From IMG/VR virus record IMGVR_UViG_3300047163_000046, positions 1 through 56,124 of that record: a stretch of DNA of 56,124 nucleotides; one strand, given 5' to 3'. The translations under genes and the position numbers were made by a program. This document shows positions 7,774 to 16,858 of the stretch, one piece after another. This stretch comes from a virus. Within the stretch, counting starts at the first letter, position 1. Each line of letters starts with the position of its first letter. Under the pieces are notes generated by a model that ran no database searches, was not told the origin of the DNA, and worked only from the letters and a program-made list of their open reading frames with translations.

Positions 7774-8433
7774 ATGTATATCGTCGCCCCGGTCGAAACG
7801 TCGCCTGGTGGGTCTTCCACGGACACCATCACGTTCACGATGCCGGGGCCTGGCGTCATTTTCGTGCACACGGATGGCCAATCGCCTCCAGCAAATTCGG
7901 TCGCATCCAATGTCAACGGCGCCTTCACCGAGATCCAGTTCGCGTCAAACCCGTTTTCCTCCGGCCTGTATCCCGGCATCTGGAAGCTCGATGGCGCTGC
8001 GGGCGCCACGCACACCATCTCGCTGTCGGCGCCGGCCGCGACCATGTATTACAACTTCGCGGTCGGGGTTGTGGGTGGGCAATACGATGGATCGAATCAG
8101 AACGGCAACAACTTCCTGGGCACGGGCTCCGATGTCAATGCCAGCGGGTCGATCACGACCAGCGGCGCGGACATCGTTTTCGCGTTCTTTGCGGCGTTTT
8201 CCGGTGGTGCCCTGCCCACGGTGGGCACGAGCCCGATCGCTTTCACCAACATCGCTCTGCCGCTTGGCGCCCCCAACAAAAACCTGCTCGAGTATTACGC
8301 GCAATCAGGTCCAGGCGCGATCAACCCCACGGCCGGCAGCACGGTCAATGGTGGTGTGCAGGGCTTCACGTTCGCAGCTTCTCCCATCAGCGGCATCCTG
8401 CTGCCTGGTCGGCCCAAATTCATCCTGCCGTGA
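7774..8433 (+). CDS. Putative virion structural protein
   Basis: This 219-residue protein is Gly/Ser/Thr/Asn-rich with few charges and alternating hydrophobic strands (TITFTMPGPGVIFVHTDG). It resembles phage decoration or fibre domains and lies in the block of such genes between portal and capsid. No transmembrane segment is seen. Function beyond virion structure is not supported. Confidence 0.55.
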   Translation: MYIVAPVETSPGGSSTDTITFTMPGPGVIFVHTDGQSPPANSVASNVNGAFTEIQFASNPFSSGLYPGIWKLDGAAGATHTISLSAPAATMYYNFAVGVVGGQYDGSNQNGNNFLGTGSDVNASGSITTSGADIVFAFFAAFSGGALPTVGTSPIAFTNIALPLGAPNKNLLEYYAQSGPGAINPTAGSTVNGGVQGFTFAASPISGILLPGRPKFILP

Positions 8434-8439
8434 GATGCC

Positions 8440-9138
8440 ATGCCATCCGTAGCCGATAGAGTCAAGGAGACGAGCAACACTGCGGGCACGGGCACGCTCA
8501 CGCTTGCCGGCGCGGTTGCGGGCTACCAGTCCTTCGCCAGCGCGTTTGCCACGGGCACGGTCGTCTACTACTGCATCGTCGATGGCAATGCCTGGGAGGT
8601 CGGGTATGGCGCGTTCACGACCAGCGGCACCACGCTCGCCCGCACGACCATCCTGGCCTCAAGCAATTCAGGGGCGGCCATCAACTGCTCCGGTGCGGGC
8701 GAGATCGTCTTTTGCACCATGCCGGCGGATGCGAAGACCAATGGCTCGCAGACGGTGAACGAAAGCATCTCCGGCGATCAGCTTCGCATCAGCATTGACA
8801 CGTCCTATCTGCGGTTGGGCTCTTGGAGCGTGACCGCTTCGGGGGCGCTTTACACGCTCCTGGGCGATTACGCGATGGTGTACTGGACGCACAACACGGC
8901 TCTGGATGCCAACGGCAATTTCCTGGGCGCCGATGACAATGGCTCGTGCCAGCTTTGGGGCTTCACGGAGCACGGGTTGGAATTCCAGTACACCTGCCCC
9001 ACCACCACGGCCGGCCAGGTGCCGGGCACGGCGTTTCCCTGGGTGCAGACGCGCAGTTTCAATTTCATCACTGGTGCCCTGACCGGCGCGGTGCAAGGCG
9101 TGGGCTACGCGATGGCGCGCGGCCTGGCGCTTCCATAG
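8440..9138 (+). CDS. Putative tail fibre or tail-associated protein
   Basis: The first 85 residues match a module I know from many phage tail and fibre proteins: VADRVKETSNTAGTGTLTL, then GYQSFASAF, WEVGYGAFT and TTLARTTILASSNSGAAI. That module is normally N-terminal and precedes a variable domain. The remaining 140 residues are beta-rich and unrecognised (GNFLGADDNGSCQLWGFTE). It therefore looks like a short fibre or adaptor of 232 residues. Confidence 0.75.
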   Translation: MPSVADRVKETSNTAGTGTLTLAGAVAGYQSFASAFATGTVVYYCIVDGNAWEVGYGAFTTSGTTLARTTILASSNSGAAINCSGAGEIVFCTMPADAKTNGSQTVNESISGDQLRISIDTSYLRLGSWSVTASGALYTLLGDYAMVYWTHNTALDANGNFLGADDNGSCQLWGFTEHGLEFQYTCPTTTAGQVPGTAFPWVQTRSFNFITGALTGAVQGVGYAMARGLALP

Positions 9139-9147
9139 GAGGCATGA

Positions 9148-9579
9148 ATGGCCGCAAACACAGCACCGATCTTCACCGCCAAGGGCGACACATCGACCAA
9201 CGACGGCAACAATATCCCGACGAACCTCACGACGGCGGCGGCCGATTACACCGGGGTCAGCGCGAACAATGCGATCTTCTTCACCGCTGGATCCAATGGC
9301 GGGTACATCGAGCGCATCCGCTTCAAGGCCCTGGGAACCAACGTGGCGAGCGTGGCGCGCATCTATCTGAACAACGGATCGGCGCACACGACCGCGACGA
9401 ACAACGTGCTCTATGGCGAGTTGGGGCTTCCGGCCACCACGGCGATCGCCACGGCGCCCACGGTCGACCTGGATTACCCGATGGGTTTCGTGCTGCCCGC
9501 CGCCTGGACGATCTATATCGGCCTGGGCACCACGGTCGCAGCCGGTTGGACGCCAACGGTCATCGGCGGCCAGTACTGA
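9148..9579 (+). CDS. Putative virion structural protein
   Basis: This 143-residue low-charge protein has an AGGAGG Shine-Dalgarno sequence six bases before the ATG. Thr, Ala and Asn dominate, with a predicted beta pattern (YIERIRFKALGTNVASVARI; WTIYIGLGTTVAAGW). It is probably a decoration or fibre subunit like its neighbours. No named family is recognised. Confidence 0.55.
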   Translation: MAANTAPIFTAKGDTSTNDGNNIPTNLTTAAADYTGVSANNAIFFTAGSNGGYIERIRFKALGTNVASVARIYLNNGSAHTTATNNVLYGELGLPATTAIATAPTVDLDYPMGFVLPAAWTIYIGLGTTVAAGWTPTVIGGQY

Positions 9580-9580
9580 C

Positions 9581-10483
9581 ATGCTCGACCTCCAGCACAT
9601 CGTCGGCAATGCGGTAAACGACGTCCAGACGTTCCGGGCCAATTCGGTGACGCCGGGCGCCGCGTGGGTGCCGTGGCGGCGGCGGCGCGGCACGACCATG
9701 GCGCACATTCTCCTTTTGGGGGGTGGCGGCGGTGGTGGGAACGGCGCCGTGGGCGCGGCATCGACCGCAGCCGGTGGTGGTGGGGGTGGGTCCAGCGGCA
9801 TGATCGTGGGCATCATCCCCATCCTGCTTTTGCCTGACACGCTTTACGTGAGCGTGGGATTTGGGGGCTCGCCCAACAACGCGGGCGGCACGACGTACCT
9901 TTCGCTGGGCCCGAACACCACCCTTCAAAACGTGCTTTTGCAAGCCAATGGCGGCAGCGCGGGCGGTAACGCATCCGGCGCGACGGCCGGCGCAGCGGGC
10001 GCGGCCGGCACCGTCTCGAATGGTTTGTCGTATGTCTTCGGAAGTTTCTACGCCCTTTCCGTCGCCGGTCAGCCTGGAGGCGTTGGCGGTAATAGCCTTG
10101 GCTTGTTTGGTGGCGGGCTCATTGTCGGCGGCGGTTGTGGGGGTGGTCCCGTGGGAACCGCCGGGTCCGTTGGCGCTACAGGGGGCGCATTCAGCGGGGC
10201 CGGTGTTTTTCTGTCGGTGCCCGGTGGCGCTGGCGGTGCGACATCGACCTCAGCGGGCTCGCCGGGCTCAAACGGGATTCAGCTTTCCCCAAAAACCGCC
10301 ATGTGGTGCGGCGGTACGGGCGGCGGATCGAGCGGCGCGGCTTCCGGCGCGATAGCGGGCGGCCCTGGCGGCGCGGGAGCGATCGGATCCGGTGGTGGTG
10401 GTGGTGGTGGGTGCTTCACGGGCGGCACCGCTGGTCCGGGTGGTCGCGGTGGCGATGGCCTGGTCATCATCATAAGCTGGTGA
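9581..10483 (+). CDS. Glycine-rich tail-tip or receptor-binding candidate
   Basis: This 300-residue protein has long glycine tracts (LLLGGGGGGGNGAVGAAST, GSGGGGGGGCFTGG) and ends DGLVIIISW. Such glycine-rich sandwiches, often ending in a VIIIxx strand, are found at the tips of phage fibres and in adhesins and can bind receptors. The start at 9581 is one base after the previous stop. The frame is open further upstream but overlaps the previous gene there. Receptor binding is inference. Confidence 0.6.
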   Translation: MLDLQHIVGNAVNDVQTFRANSVTPGAAWVPWRRRRGTTMAHILLLGGGGGGGNGAVGAASTAAGGGGGGSSGMIVGIIPILLLPDTLYVSVGFGGSPNNAGGTTYLSLGPNTTLQNVLLQANGGSAGGNASGATAGAAGAAGTVSNGLSYVFGSFYALSVAGQPGGVGGNSLGLFGGGLIVGGGCGGGPVGTAGSVGATGGAFSGAGVFLSVPGGAGGATSTSAGSPGSNGIQLSPKTAMWCGGTGGGSSGAASGAIAGGPGGAGAIGSGGGGGGGCFTGGTAGPGGRGGDGLVIIISW

Positions 10484-10484
10484 A

Positions 10485-12935
10485 ATGGCTCTCGGGTATG
10501 ACCCGCTAAGCGAAAACCCACTCGACGGGCTACCCCCATCGGGTACGTCCCTTCCTGCCCGCGCGTACACGGTTGCCCCTGACCAGGGGGCCCTGGCGGC
10601 GACGCAGGGCGGAGCGATCACGTCCAAATGCGTGGGCCTGCTCATGGTGGCTGCGCTCGCAGTGCCGGGCGCGGATCTCACATTCGGAACCCATGAAGCA
10701 GCGGTAAAGCAGGCGGGCCAGTGGGCCACCTGGACGAGCCCGAACCATGCGGTGCAGGCTGTCACCAGCGCGCCGCCGCGCTCGTATGTCGCGCAGGCGC
10801 CGCCCGACACCACGCAGCCGGTGGCGGTGTTCACGCCGGGCCTGGGGTACACGCTCGCCGCGCCGCCGATCCGGCCAATCACGGCAAAACCGCAGGACGA
10901 TCCAACGCAGATCGCGGCGCAGATCCAGCCAGGCCTGGGCTCCACGCTCGCCCGGCCGCCGATCACGCCCACGGTCACGATCCCGCAAGCGGACCCCACG
11001 CAGATCCAACCGGTGCGCGCGCCGCCTCTGGGCTTCACGCTGGCCGCGCCCGTGGTGCGCCCCTTCGTCGCGCTCCCGCAGCAGGACCCGACGCAGCCGC
11101 CGGCTGTCACGTCGACCCCGAATTACGCGCCGCCGCCGGCCGCCACAGTCCCGCCGCTGGTGCCGTACCTAGCGCGCGGGCAGGACGATCCCACCGAGGT
11201 CCAGCCGGTCTACGCCCGGCCCCTGGGCAACACGCTGGCCACGCCGATCATCCGGCCATACCAGGCAGGACCCCAGGCGGATCCGACGCAGATCCAGCCC
11301 GACTATTACGCCCCGCTGGCCGACACGGTTCCCGAACCGCCGCCGCGCCCGTATGTCGCCCGGCCGCAGGATGACCCGACGCAAATTCAGCCGCAGGTAA
11401 GCGACGGCCTTGGCTACAGCCTCGCCGCGCCCGTGGTGCGCCCATTTGTGGCGCTGCCGCAGGCCGATCCCACCCAGGTGCCGGCGGCCTGGCTGGCGCC
11501 GAACTATGCGGCCCAGGTCATCACGGTGCCCCCGCCGGCCATCCAGTACGTCAGCCGGCCGCAGGATGACACGACCGGGCCCCAACCGATCACCCGGCAG
11601 GCCCTCGGATTCACGCTTGCAGCGCCCCCATTGCGCTCGTGGGTGTCTGCACCCCAGGCGGACCCGTCGCAGCCCGCAGCGGTCATTCTGTCCCCGAATT
11701 ACGCGCCACAGGCGAGCCCCACGATCCCGCCGGTCATCCCGTTCGTCGCTCGTCCCCAGGATGACCCCAGGCAGACCCCCGCCGCGTGGCTGGCGCCGAC
11801 CTATGCCGGGCAGATCGTCAACACCCCGGTCATCTTGCCGTACCTGGCTGCGCCGCAGCAAGATCCGACCCAGTACCAGCCCCAGGTGTCCGATGGGTTG
11901 GGTTACACGCTGGCCGCGCCGCTGCTGCGCCCCTACCTCGCCCGGCCACAGGACGATCCGACGCAAATCGCAGCCCTCATCGAGGCGGGCCTGGGCTCGA
12001 GCCTGGCCGTTCCGCCCATCCGGCCTTTCGTCTCGATTCCGCAGGCCGACGTTTCACAGGTCGCGCCTTTCGTCTCGCCAGGCCTGGGCTCCACGCTCGC
12101 CCGCCCGCCGGTCACCCCGTTCGTGGCGCTCCCGCAGGCCGACCCGACACAGGTTCCGCCGGTCACGCTGACCCCGAACTACGCCAGCCAAGCAGTCATC
12201 GTTTCGACCCCGCAGCCTGGCATGGTTTTCGCCTACCAGGCCGACCCGACGCAGATTCCCGCGACCTGGACCAGCCCGAACTACGCCGTCCAGGTGGTTC
12301 CGGTGCCTGCCGGCCTGGATCCCGCGACGGTGGGCCGGCGCAAGCACACGAATGTCACCTACACATGGGGCTCGCCAGGTGAGCCCAAGCCGGCCAAGAT
12401 CGAGAAAAAGAAGGCCTCGAAACCGGCTCCCAAGCCCGCCGCGCCGTCCAAGCTGCTGCTGAGCCTGTTCGCCAAGGGTGGCATCGGGGAAATGCCCTTC
12501 CCGGTTGACAAACCGGCGCAAATGCAACCTCCGGCGGTTGACAAAACGCCGAAAAAGCAGGATCCGCCCTGGCCCGCGTCGCTGGCGCGCGTGGAGCCCC
12601 CGCCGGCCGTCGACCCGGAGAAGTTGGCGCTCGAGGCGCGCGCCGCCGAGGCGGTGGCCGAAGCCGCCCGGCTCAAGGACGAGATCGAGCGGGTGCAGGA
12701 ACGCATGGTCGCCATCGAGGCGGCCATGGAAGCGCAACTGGACGAAGCCCGGCGGGACGCCGCCGCGCACGCTCGTCGGGCTCGAGCAGCCGAGGACGAA
12801 ACCACCCGCGAGATCGCCCGCCGGGTGGAGGAGCAACGCCTGGCTGAGGAGGAGCTACGCCGGGCCAAAAACAACCTGATTGCCATCCAAGCGGCCATTC
12901 AGGTGTTCTTTTCGGACGATCCCGACAGTTTGTGA
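10485..12935 (+). CDS. Proline-rich tandem-repeat structural protein with C-terminal coiled coil
   Basis: This 816-residue protein has three parts. Residues 1-105 are a low-charge N domain. Residues about 108-610 hold about sixteen tandem units of 31-34 residues built on DPTQxxPxxxxPLGxTLAAP and RPFVALPQA, with two unit subtypes (GLGYTLA and PNYA). Residues about 620-816 are a Lys/Pro linker and a long charged coiled coil (DEIERVQERMVAIEAAMEA). It could be an elongated fibre or an assembly spacer. It starts one base after the previous stop. I know no named family with this architecture. Confidence 0.75.
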   Translation: MALGYDPLSENPLDGLPPSGTSLPARAYTVAPDQGALAATQGGAITSKCVGLLMVAALAVPGADLTFGTHEAAVKQAGQWATWTSPNHAVQAVTSAPPRSYVAQAPPDTTQPVAVFTPGLGYTLAAPPIRPITAKPQDDPTQIAAQIQPGLGSTLARPPITPTVTIPQADPTQIQPVRAPPLGFTLAAPVVRPFVALPQQDPTQPPAVTSTPNYAPPPAATVPPLVPYLARGQDDPTEVQPVYARPLGNTLATPIIRPYQAGPQADPTQIQPDYYAPLADTVPEPPPRPYVARPQDDPTQIQPQVSDGLGYSLAAPVVRPFVALPQADPTQVPAAWLAPNYAAQVITVPPPAIQYVSRPQDDTTGPQPITRQALGFTLAAPPLRSWVSAPQADPSQPAAVILSPNYAPQASPTIPPVIPFVARPQDDPRQTPAAWLAPTYAGQIVNTPVILPYLAAPQQDPTQYQPQVSDGLGYTLAAPLLRPYLARPQDDPTQIAALIEAGLGSSLAVPPIRPFVSIPQADVSQVAPFVSPGLGSTLARPPVTPFVALPQADPTQVPPVTLTPNYASQAVIVSTPQPGMVFAYQADPTQIPATWTSPNYAVQVVPVPAGLDPATVGRRKHTNVTYTWGSPGEPKPAKIEKKKASKPAPKPAAPSKLLLSLFAKGGIGEMPFPVDKPAQMQPPAVDKTPKKQDPPWPASLARVEPPPAVDPEKLALEARAAEAVAEAARLKDEIERVQERMVAIEAAMEAQLDEARRDAAAHARRARAAEDETTREIARRVEEQRLAEEELRRAKNNLIAIQAAIQVFFSDDPDSL
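10806..12320 (+). repeat. About sixteen tandem protein repeats of 93-102 bp
   Basis: Within the gene at 10485, units of 31-34 codons recur head to tail. Each opens with D-P-T-Q or a variant (DTTQ, DTTG, DPSQ, DPRQ, DVSQ). The DNA copies have diverged but stay in frame. Two subtypes, one with GLG[YS]TLA and one with PNYA, tend to alternate without strict order. Confidence 0.85.
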
Positions 12936-12988
12936 GTGCTTGCTAACGTAAGCATGGGTCTGTAGCATCGCCGCCACTAGGGGGCTCT

Positions 12989-13285
12989 GTGCTGACTCAA
13001 CTGGATCAATCCGACCTGCAATTCCTTTCGCGCCTCGGCACGAACCCGGAATTCGGGCCATTGCATTCAATTTTCAGCAGAGAGCTTGCATCCCATGACG
13101 CCAAGTGCCGGACCCTGGATGGACCGGCCCTTTACCGCGCGCAGGGCGTCTCGGAGTGGCTGGTCAGCTTCTCCAAGAAGGTCGCCACGGCAAAGGAAGA
13201 ACTTGAACGCACCGCGCGGGCTCCGGCTCGTCAGTCGCCGCGCGCAGTTTCGCCACCCGCTGAATCAAGTGGTGGCATCCAATGA
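12989..13285 (+). CDS. Hypothetical phage protein
   Basis: This 98-residue protein starts at GTG with AGGGGG ten bases upstream. It lies between the repeat protein and the scaffold gene. The middle is helical and charged (LVSFSKKVATAKEELERTAR) and the C terminus is Pro/Ser-rich. It may be a head-assembly accessory protein. No domain is recognised. The 53 bases before it hold an imperfect inverted repeat but no clear promoter. Confidence 0.5.
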   Translation: MLTQLDQSDLQFLSRLGTNPEFGPLHSIFSRELASHDAKCRTLDGPALYRAQGVSEWLVSFSKKVATAKEELERTARAPARQSPRAVSPPAESSGGIQ

Positions 13286-13337
13286 TTCGGCCAGCATTCA
13301 TTGACCAGTGGATCGGCTATCAAGGAACCCAGTAATC

Positions 13338-14333
13338 GTGAACCCAACCGTCGATTCAGGCCCCAAGCTACCTCGGCAAATCGTTGCGCAGCACGCCGCC
13401 GCGCTCGCCTTGCAGAAAGCCGGGGAAGAACCTCCTCCGTCCGATCCCCCTGCGGCAGATCCACCGCCGCCGGCTCCCGCAGTACCCCCGGCGTTCACCG
13501 TGGAGCAACTTCTGAACGCCCCCGATCCCGCCAAGGATTCATCGCGTGACTACTGGCACGCCCGCGCACAGGCCGTCGAAGGCTTCCGGCGCGAGGACAA
13601 TGCCCGTGCCGCTCGAAAGATCCAGGCGCTCGAGGCGCAGATCGAAGACCTGACCACGAAGAACACCGCGCTGGTGAATTCCCAACCGGCGATGCAGACC
13701 CCGATAGACCTGTCCAAGCACTTCACCGAAGACGAAATCGAATCCATCGGCCACGATCGCGCCACGGCAATCCTGCGTGCAAGCACGCAAGCTGCGGAGA
13801 AGCTGATCAAGGAAAAGGTGGATGCCGCTGTCAAGCCGCTGCTGACCCAGCGCACCGAAGCGGCCGAAATGAATCTTCAGGAGAAGAAGCGGCAAATGAT
13901 CGCTGACCTCGACGCCGGATTCCCGACGTGGCGGGTCACCGACAATGACCCGCGCTGGCTACAGGACTATCTGTCTCGCGTCGAACCGACAACTGGGATG
14001 ACGTACCAGGAGATCCTCAACGGGCACAAGGCGAATTTCAACGGCAAGGGCATCGTCAAGATGCTCAACTCGTTCGTTCTCTCGCTCTCGCCCGTCGCCG
14101 TGCCCGCAGTACCTCCCGTCACACCGCCGACCCTCCGGGGCGATGGTGGCGACGCGCCGCCCAATCCAGATCCGGGAGCAGGCGATGGCAGGGTGCTGAC
14201 GGCCGCAGAGATCACTGAGGGCTACCAGCGGAAAGTCCATTCCATCAATGGCAAGCCGAAATTCACGGACGATGAGTCTCGCCTTTTCGATGCGCGGGTG
14301 ACAGCACAGATGAATCGAGCCGGTCGCGGCTAA
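13338..14333 (+). CDS. Scaffolding protein
   Basis: This 331-residue protein lies directly upstream of the major capsid gene, the usual place for the internal scaffold that guides procapsid assembly. It shows a Pro-rich N terminus, a heptad-patterned coiled coil at about 75-110 (ARKIQALEAQIEDLTTKNTA), a charged helical middle (AEKLIKEKVDAAVKPLLTQR) and a Pro/Gly-rich C-terminal part. I chose GTG 13338 because AAGGAA lies about 11 bases upstream. An in-frame GTG at 13308 has no such site. Confidence 0.75.
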   Translation: MNPTVDSGPKLPRQIVAQHAAALALQKAGEEPPPSDPPAADPPPPAPAVPPAFTVEQLLNAPDPAKDSSRDYWHARAQAVEGFRREDNARAARKIQALEAQIEDLTTKNTALVNSQPAMQTPIDLSKHFTEDEIESIGHDRATAILRASTQAAEKLIKEKVDAAVKPLLTQRTEAAEMNLQEKKRQMIADLDAGFPTWRVTDNDPRWLQDYLSRVEPTTGMTYQEILNGHKANFNGKGIVKMLNSFVLSLSPVAVPAVPPVTPPTLRGDGGDAPPNPDPGAGDGRVLTAAEITEGYQRKVHSINGKPKFTDDESRLFDARVTAQMNRAGRG

Positions 14334-14376
14334 GCCGCCCCTCGCATCTGCGCACTGAACCCCAAAGGAGCATCAC

Positions 14377-15330
14377 ATGGGCGGTCCAGCACGCACTGGT
14401 GGGTATCCGCAGTACGATCCCACCGGAACGGTCAACTTCAACCCGGTCGTCTATTCGGGCAAGCTGGTCGAAAAGTTTTACAAAACGACGGTCTTTGGCG
14501 AGATCGCCACCACCGATTACGAAGGCGACATTGCGGGCTACGGCGCGCAGGTCGTGATTCGTACCGTGCCCGACATCACCGTGTCGGCGTACATCATCGG
14601 CCAAGGCCTCACGCCGCAATTCCCGTCGCGCAATTCCGTCACGCTCAACATCAACCAGGCCTATAGCTTCAACGTCGGCCTGAACATCGTTGACGTGCGG
14701 CAATCGGACGTGGACCTTTCCGACATTTTCGCCAATGACGGATCGATCCAACTCAAGATCGCCGCCGACGCGGACATGCTCGTTACGATCCCGACGCAGG
14801 TGGACACCAGCAACACGGGGAACTCCGCCGGCACGGATTCGGGGAACATCTACCTGGGCACGCTTGCCGCGCCCTTGACGATCATCCCCACGGGCACGAC
14901 CACGACCACCACCGAAACCGTCGTCGATCACGTCACGTTCATGGGACAAGCCCTGGACGAGAACAACGTGAGCGACGAGGGCCGCTGGCTGGTGGCGCCG
15001 CCCTGGTACATCAACCTGCTCAAGCGTTCGGACCTTCGCATCGCCTCCCTCGCGGGTGACGGTGTGTCGATCCTGCGCAACGGCAAGGTGGGCGTGGTCG
15101 ACCGCTTCAGCATTTACCAGTCGCGCAACATTGCGAAGAACACGGCCGGCACGACGTCCTGGTCGATCATGTTCGGGCATTCGGCTGGCCTCGCGTTCGC
15201 CGCGCAGATCGTGGAAGCGCAGATGATCGACAACCCCTCCGATTTCGGCTACCTCATCCGTGGCCTGATGGTGTTCGGGTTCCAGGTCATCGGTGCAACC
15301 TACATCGGCACGTCCTACGCCCACCCGTGA
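14377..15330 (+). CDS. Major capsid protein
   Basis: This 317-residue protein forms the icosahedral shell. It follows the scaffold gene, has a strong AAAGGAG ribosome site and has the high-expression codon pattern of the region. N-terminal sequence NFNPVVYSGKLVEKFYKTTV and the middle GRWLVAPPWYINLLKR are typical of a capsid family seen in podo- and siphoviruses with HK97-type folds. A UUCG-capped hairpin follows the stop. Confidence 0.88.
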   Translation: MGGPARTGGYPQYDPTGTVNFNPVVYSGKLVEKFYKTTVFGEIATTDYEGDIAGYGAQVVIRTVPDITVSAYIIGQGLTPQFPSRNSVTLNINQAYSFNVGLNIVDVRQSDVDLSDIFANDGSIQLKIAADADMLVTIPTQVDTSNTGNSAGTDSGNIYLGTLAAPLTIIPTGTTTTTTETVVDHVTFMGQALDENNVSDEGRWLVAPPWYINLLKRSDLRIASLAGDGVSILRNGKVGVVDRFSIYQSRNIAKNTAGTTSWSIMFGHSAGLAFAAQIVEAQMIDNPSDFGYLIRGLMVFGFQVIGATYIGTSYAHP

Positions 15331-15333
15331 TCC

Positions 15334-15351
15334 AGGGCCCTTCGGGGCCTT
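15334..15351 (+). other. Hairpin with UUCG tetraloop after the capsid gene
   Basis: AGGGCCC and GGGCCTT form a 7-bp stem capped by TTCG, starting four bases after the capsid stop. The UUCG loop makes it very stable. Only scattered Ts follow, so it would be a weak terminator at best. 3'-end protection or partial attenuation of the abundant capsid message is plausible. Confidence 0.6.
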
Positions 15352-15379
15352 GGCTTCTGGACAACTTTAGGAGTTAGCA

Positions 15380-15676
15380 ATGTCCAACGTGAAAAAGGGT
15401 TCGGGCAGCGGGGTTCCCTCGGAACTCGCAATGCCCGGCATGACCGGGGCCGTGAAGGTCACGCCCAACACCATCGACGGCGAAATGGCCGGCATGGCGG
15501 GCAAGGCGAAGATGAATTTCAAGCATCCTCCCCTGGGCCCGGAACAGAGCTACGAAGACGGCGAGATGCGCAACCCGGCTGGCGAGGAAGACAAACCCTC
15601 GAAGATGGGCGGCAAGGCCGGCATCAAGCACCGCTCGACCTCGGGTGCACCGGGCCATACGATCACCGGAAATTGA
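15380..15676 (+). CDS. Small hydrophilic head-region protein
   Basis: This 98-residue protein is rich in Gly, Lys, Met and Pro, without secondary-structure-forming hydrophobic blocks (GEMAGMAGKAKMNFKHPPLG). Such disordered proteins often lie next to capsid genes. TTAGGAG lies upstream of the ATG. A 10-bp hairpin follows. Function is unknown; a decoration or capsid accessory role is possible. Confidence 0.6.
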   Translation: MSNVKKGSGSGVPSELAMPGMTGAVKVTPNTIDGEMAGMAGKAKMNFKHPPLGPEQSYEDGEMRNPAGEEDKPSKMGGKAGIKHRSTSGAPGHTITGN

Positions 15677-15691
15677 TCGTTGATTGAAGAT

Positions 15692-15716
15692 CCCGGTCGG
15701 CGCGGTGCCGGCCGGG
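15692..15716 (+). other. Intercistronic hairpin
   Basis: CCCGGTCGGC and GCCGGCCGGG form a 10-bp stem (one G-U pair) with loop GCGGT, between genes ending at 15676 and starting at 15736. No T-run follows. It has the same design as the hairpins at 2195 and 7729, including a G-U pair near the middle of the stem in the first of those. Confidence 0.6.
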
Positions 15717-15735
15717 GCCTCTAAGGAGATCCACC

Positions 15736-16194
15736 GTGGCAAAAGAAGTAACGAAGAATTACCAGCCCGAAGCGCAACGCCTTTGCGTGCGCGAAGACGG
15801 GTATCTGTGCATGGCCAACACCATGGGCATCAATGCGAGCATGGGCAACTCGGGCATGACCCTGCGCCCCTACCCCGGCTCCGTCAGCGATCCCCCGGAA
15901 GTGATCCAGGCATTCCTCAAGGGCACCAGCACAGAGGGCAGCATCGATCGCGCCGCGCTCGAGGCGGGCCGCTTCAATTTCGACAACATGAGCCGGGCGG
16001 AACTGTGCGATTTCGCCATGGACGAGTGGGGATTCGATCTCAACTACCTCAAGACCGCGCACGCGACCCGTGAGATGGTCAAGGAAATCAAGGCCAACGG
16101 TGGCCGGATGCCAGAGGAGGGCGCACCGCCCGCACCCGCCGCTGTGGTGCAGGCCGCCTCCAGCGCAAGCTCGGGCATCGGCGTGAAGGCGTGA
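15736..16194 (+). CDS. Hypothetical head protein
   Basis: This 152-residue protein lies after the capsid block with CTAAGGAG upstream of its ATG. The middle contains an SAP- or HeH-like helical segment (NMSRAELCDFAMDEWGFDLN) that is common in small phage head proteins. The C terminus is Ala/Ser-rich and probably disordered. It probably acts in head completion, but the evidence is only positional. Confidence 0.55.
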   Translation: MAKEVTKNYQPEAQRLCVREDGYLCMANTMGINASMGNSGMTLRPYPGSVSDPPEVIQAFLKGTSTEGSIDRAALEAGRFNFDNMSRAELCDFAMDEWGFDLNYLKTAHATREMVKEIKANGGRMPEEGAPPAPAAVVQAASSASSGIGVKA

Positions 16195-16195
16195 T

Positions 16196-16858
16196 GTGGC
16201 CGCCCTGGTCCAGGATGTAGCAATCTCCGTGCGTGGGGTCCTGCTGGACCCTTCGCCCGGAACCACCTGGCCGGACGCGCTCCTGCTCGAGTGGTTCAAC
16301 GACACCCTGGCCGCCGCTGCCAACCTCAAGCGGGACATCAACCCCCAGGTAGTTCCAATGCCGCTGGTGGCCGGTTCCGTGCAAACCGCACCCTCCACGG
16401 TTCTCCAGATCCTCGAGCCCTACTTCAACACCGCCAGCAAAAACGGCGTCACGAAGGCCAGCCAGGAACTCATCAGCCGGCGCATCCCCAACTGGCGCAC
16501 GATCACGCAAACCGTCGACGCGCTCGACATCATGCTCGATGACCGCGCGCCCACGCAGTTTTATTGCTACCCGCCCAACAACGCCACCGGCTCGATCACG
16601 GCGCTGTGCGGCGTGATTCCGATCATCTCGAGCCCCACGTATCCGCTCATCACGTGCACGGTGCCCCTGCCCGTGCCGGACAATTACCGCTTTGCCATAG
16701 AGGCGGGGATCCTGAGCCGCGCCTATGGCGCCAATTCGCGCCGGCAGGACATCGCCAAGGCCAATTTCTACTACCAGCAATTCGAGGCCGGCATCAAGAG
16801 CGGACAGATGGCGCAGCTTGCCGTGGCCCCTGAGAATGCGGCCAAGGAGATCGCGTAA
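16196..16858 (+). CDS. Head-tail adaptor-like protein (DUF6682 type)
   Basis: This 220-residue protein opens with GTG one base after the previous stop. The pattern LLDPSPGTTWPDALLLEWFN followed by a helical C-terminal half matches a phage family I know as DUF6682, found beside head-completion genes. These proteins probably act as adaptor or connector subunits between portal and tail. It overlaps the next ATG by one base. The family assignment is by recall. Confidence 0.7.
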   Translation: MAALVQDVAISVRGVLLDPSPGTTWPDALLLEWFNDTLAAAANLKRDINPQVVPMPLVAGSVQTAPSTVLQILEPYFNTASKNGVTKASQELISRRIPNWRTITQTVDALDIMLDDRAPTQFYCYPPNNATGSITALCGVIPIISSPTYPLITCTVPLPVPDNYRFAIEAGILSRAYGANSRRQDIAKANFYYQQFEAGIKSGQMAQLAVAPENAAKEIA

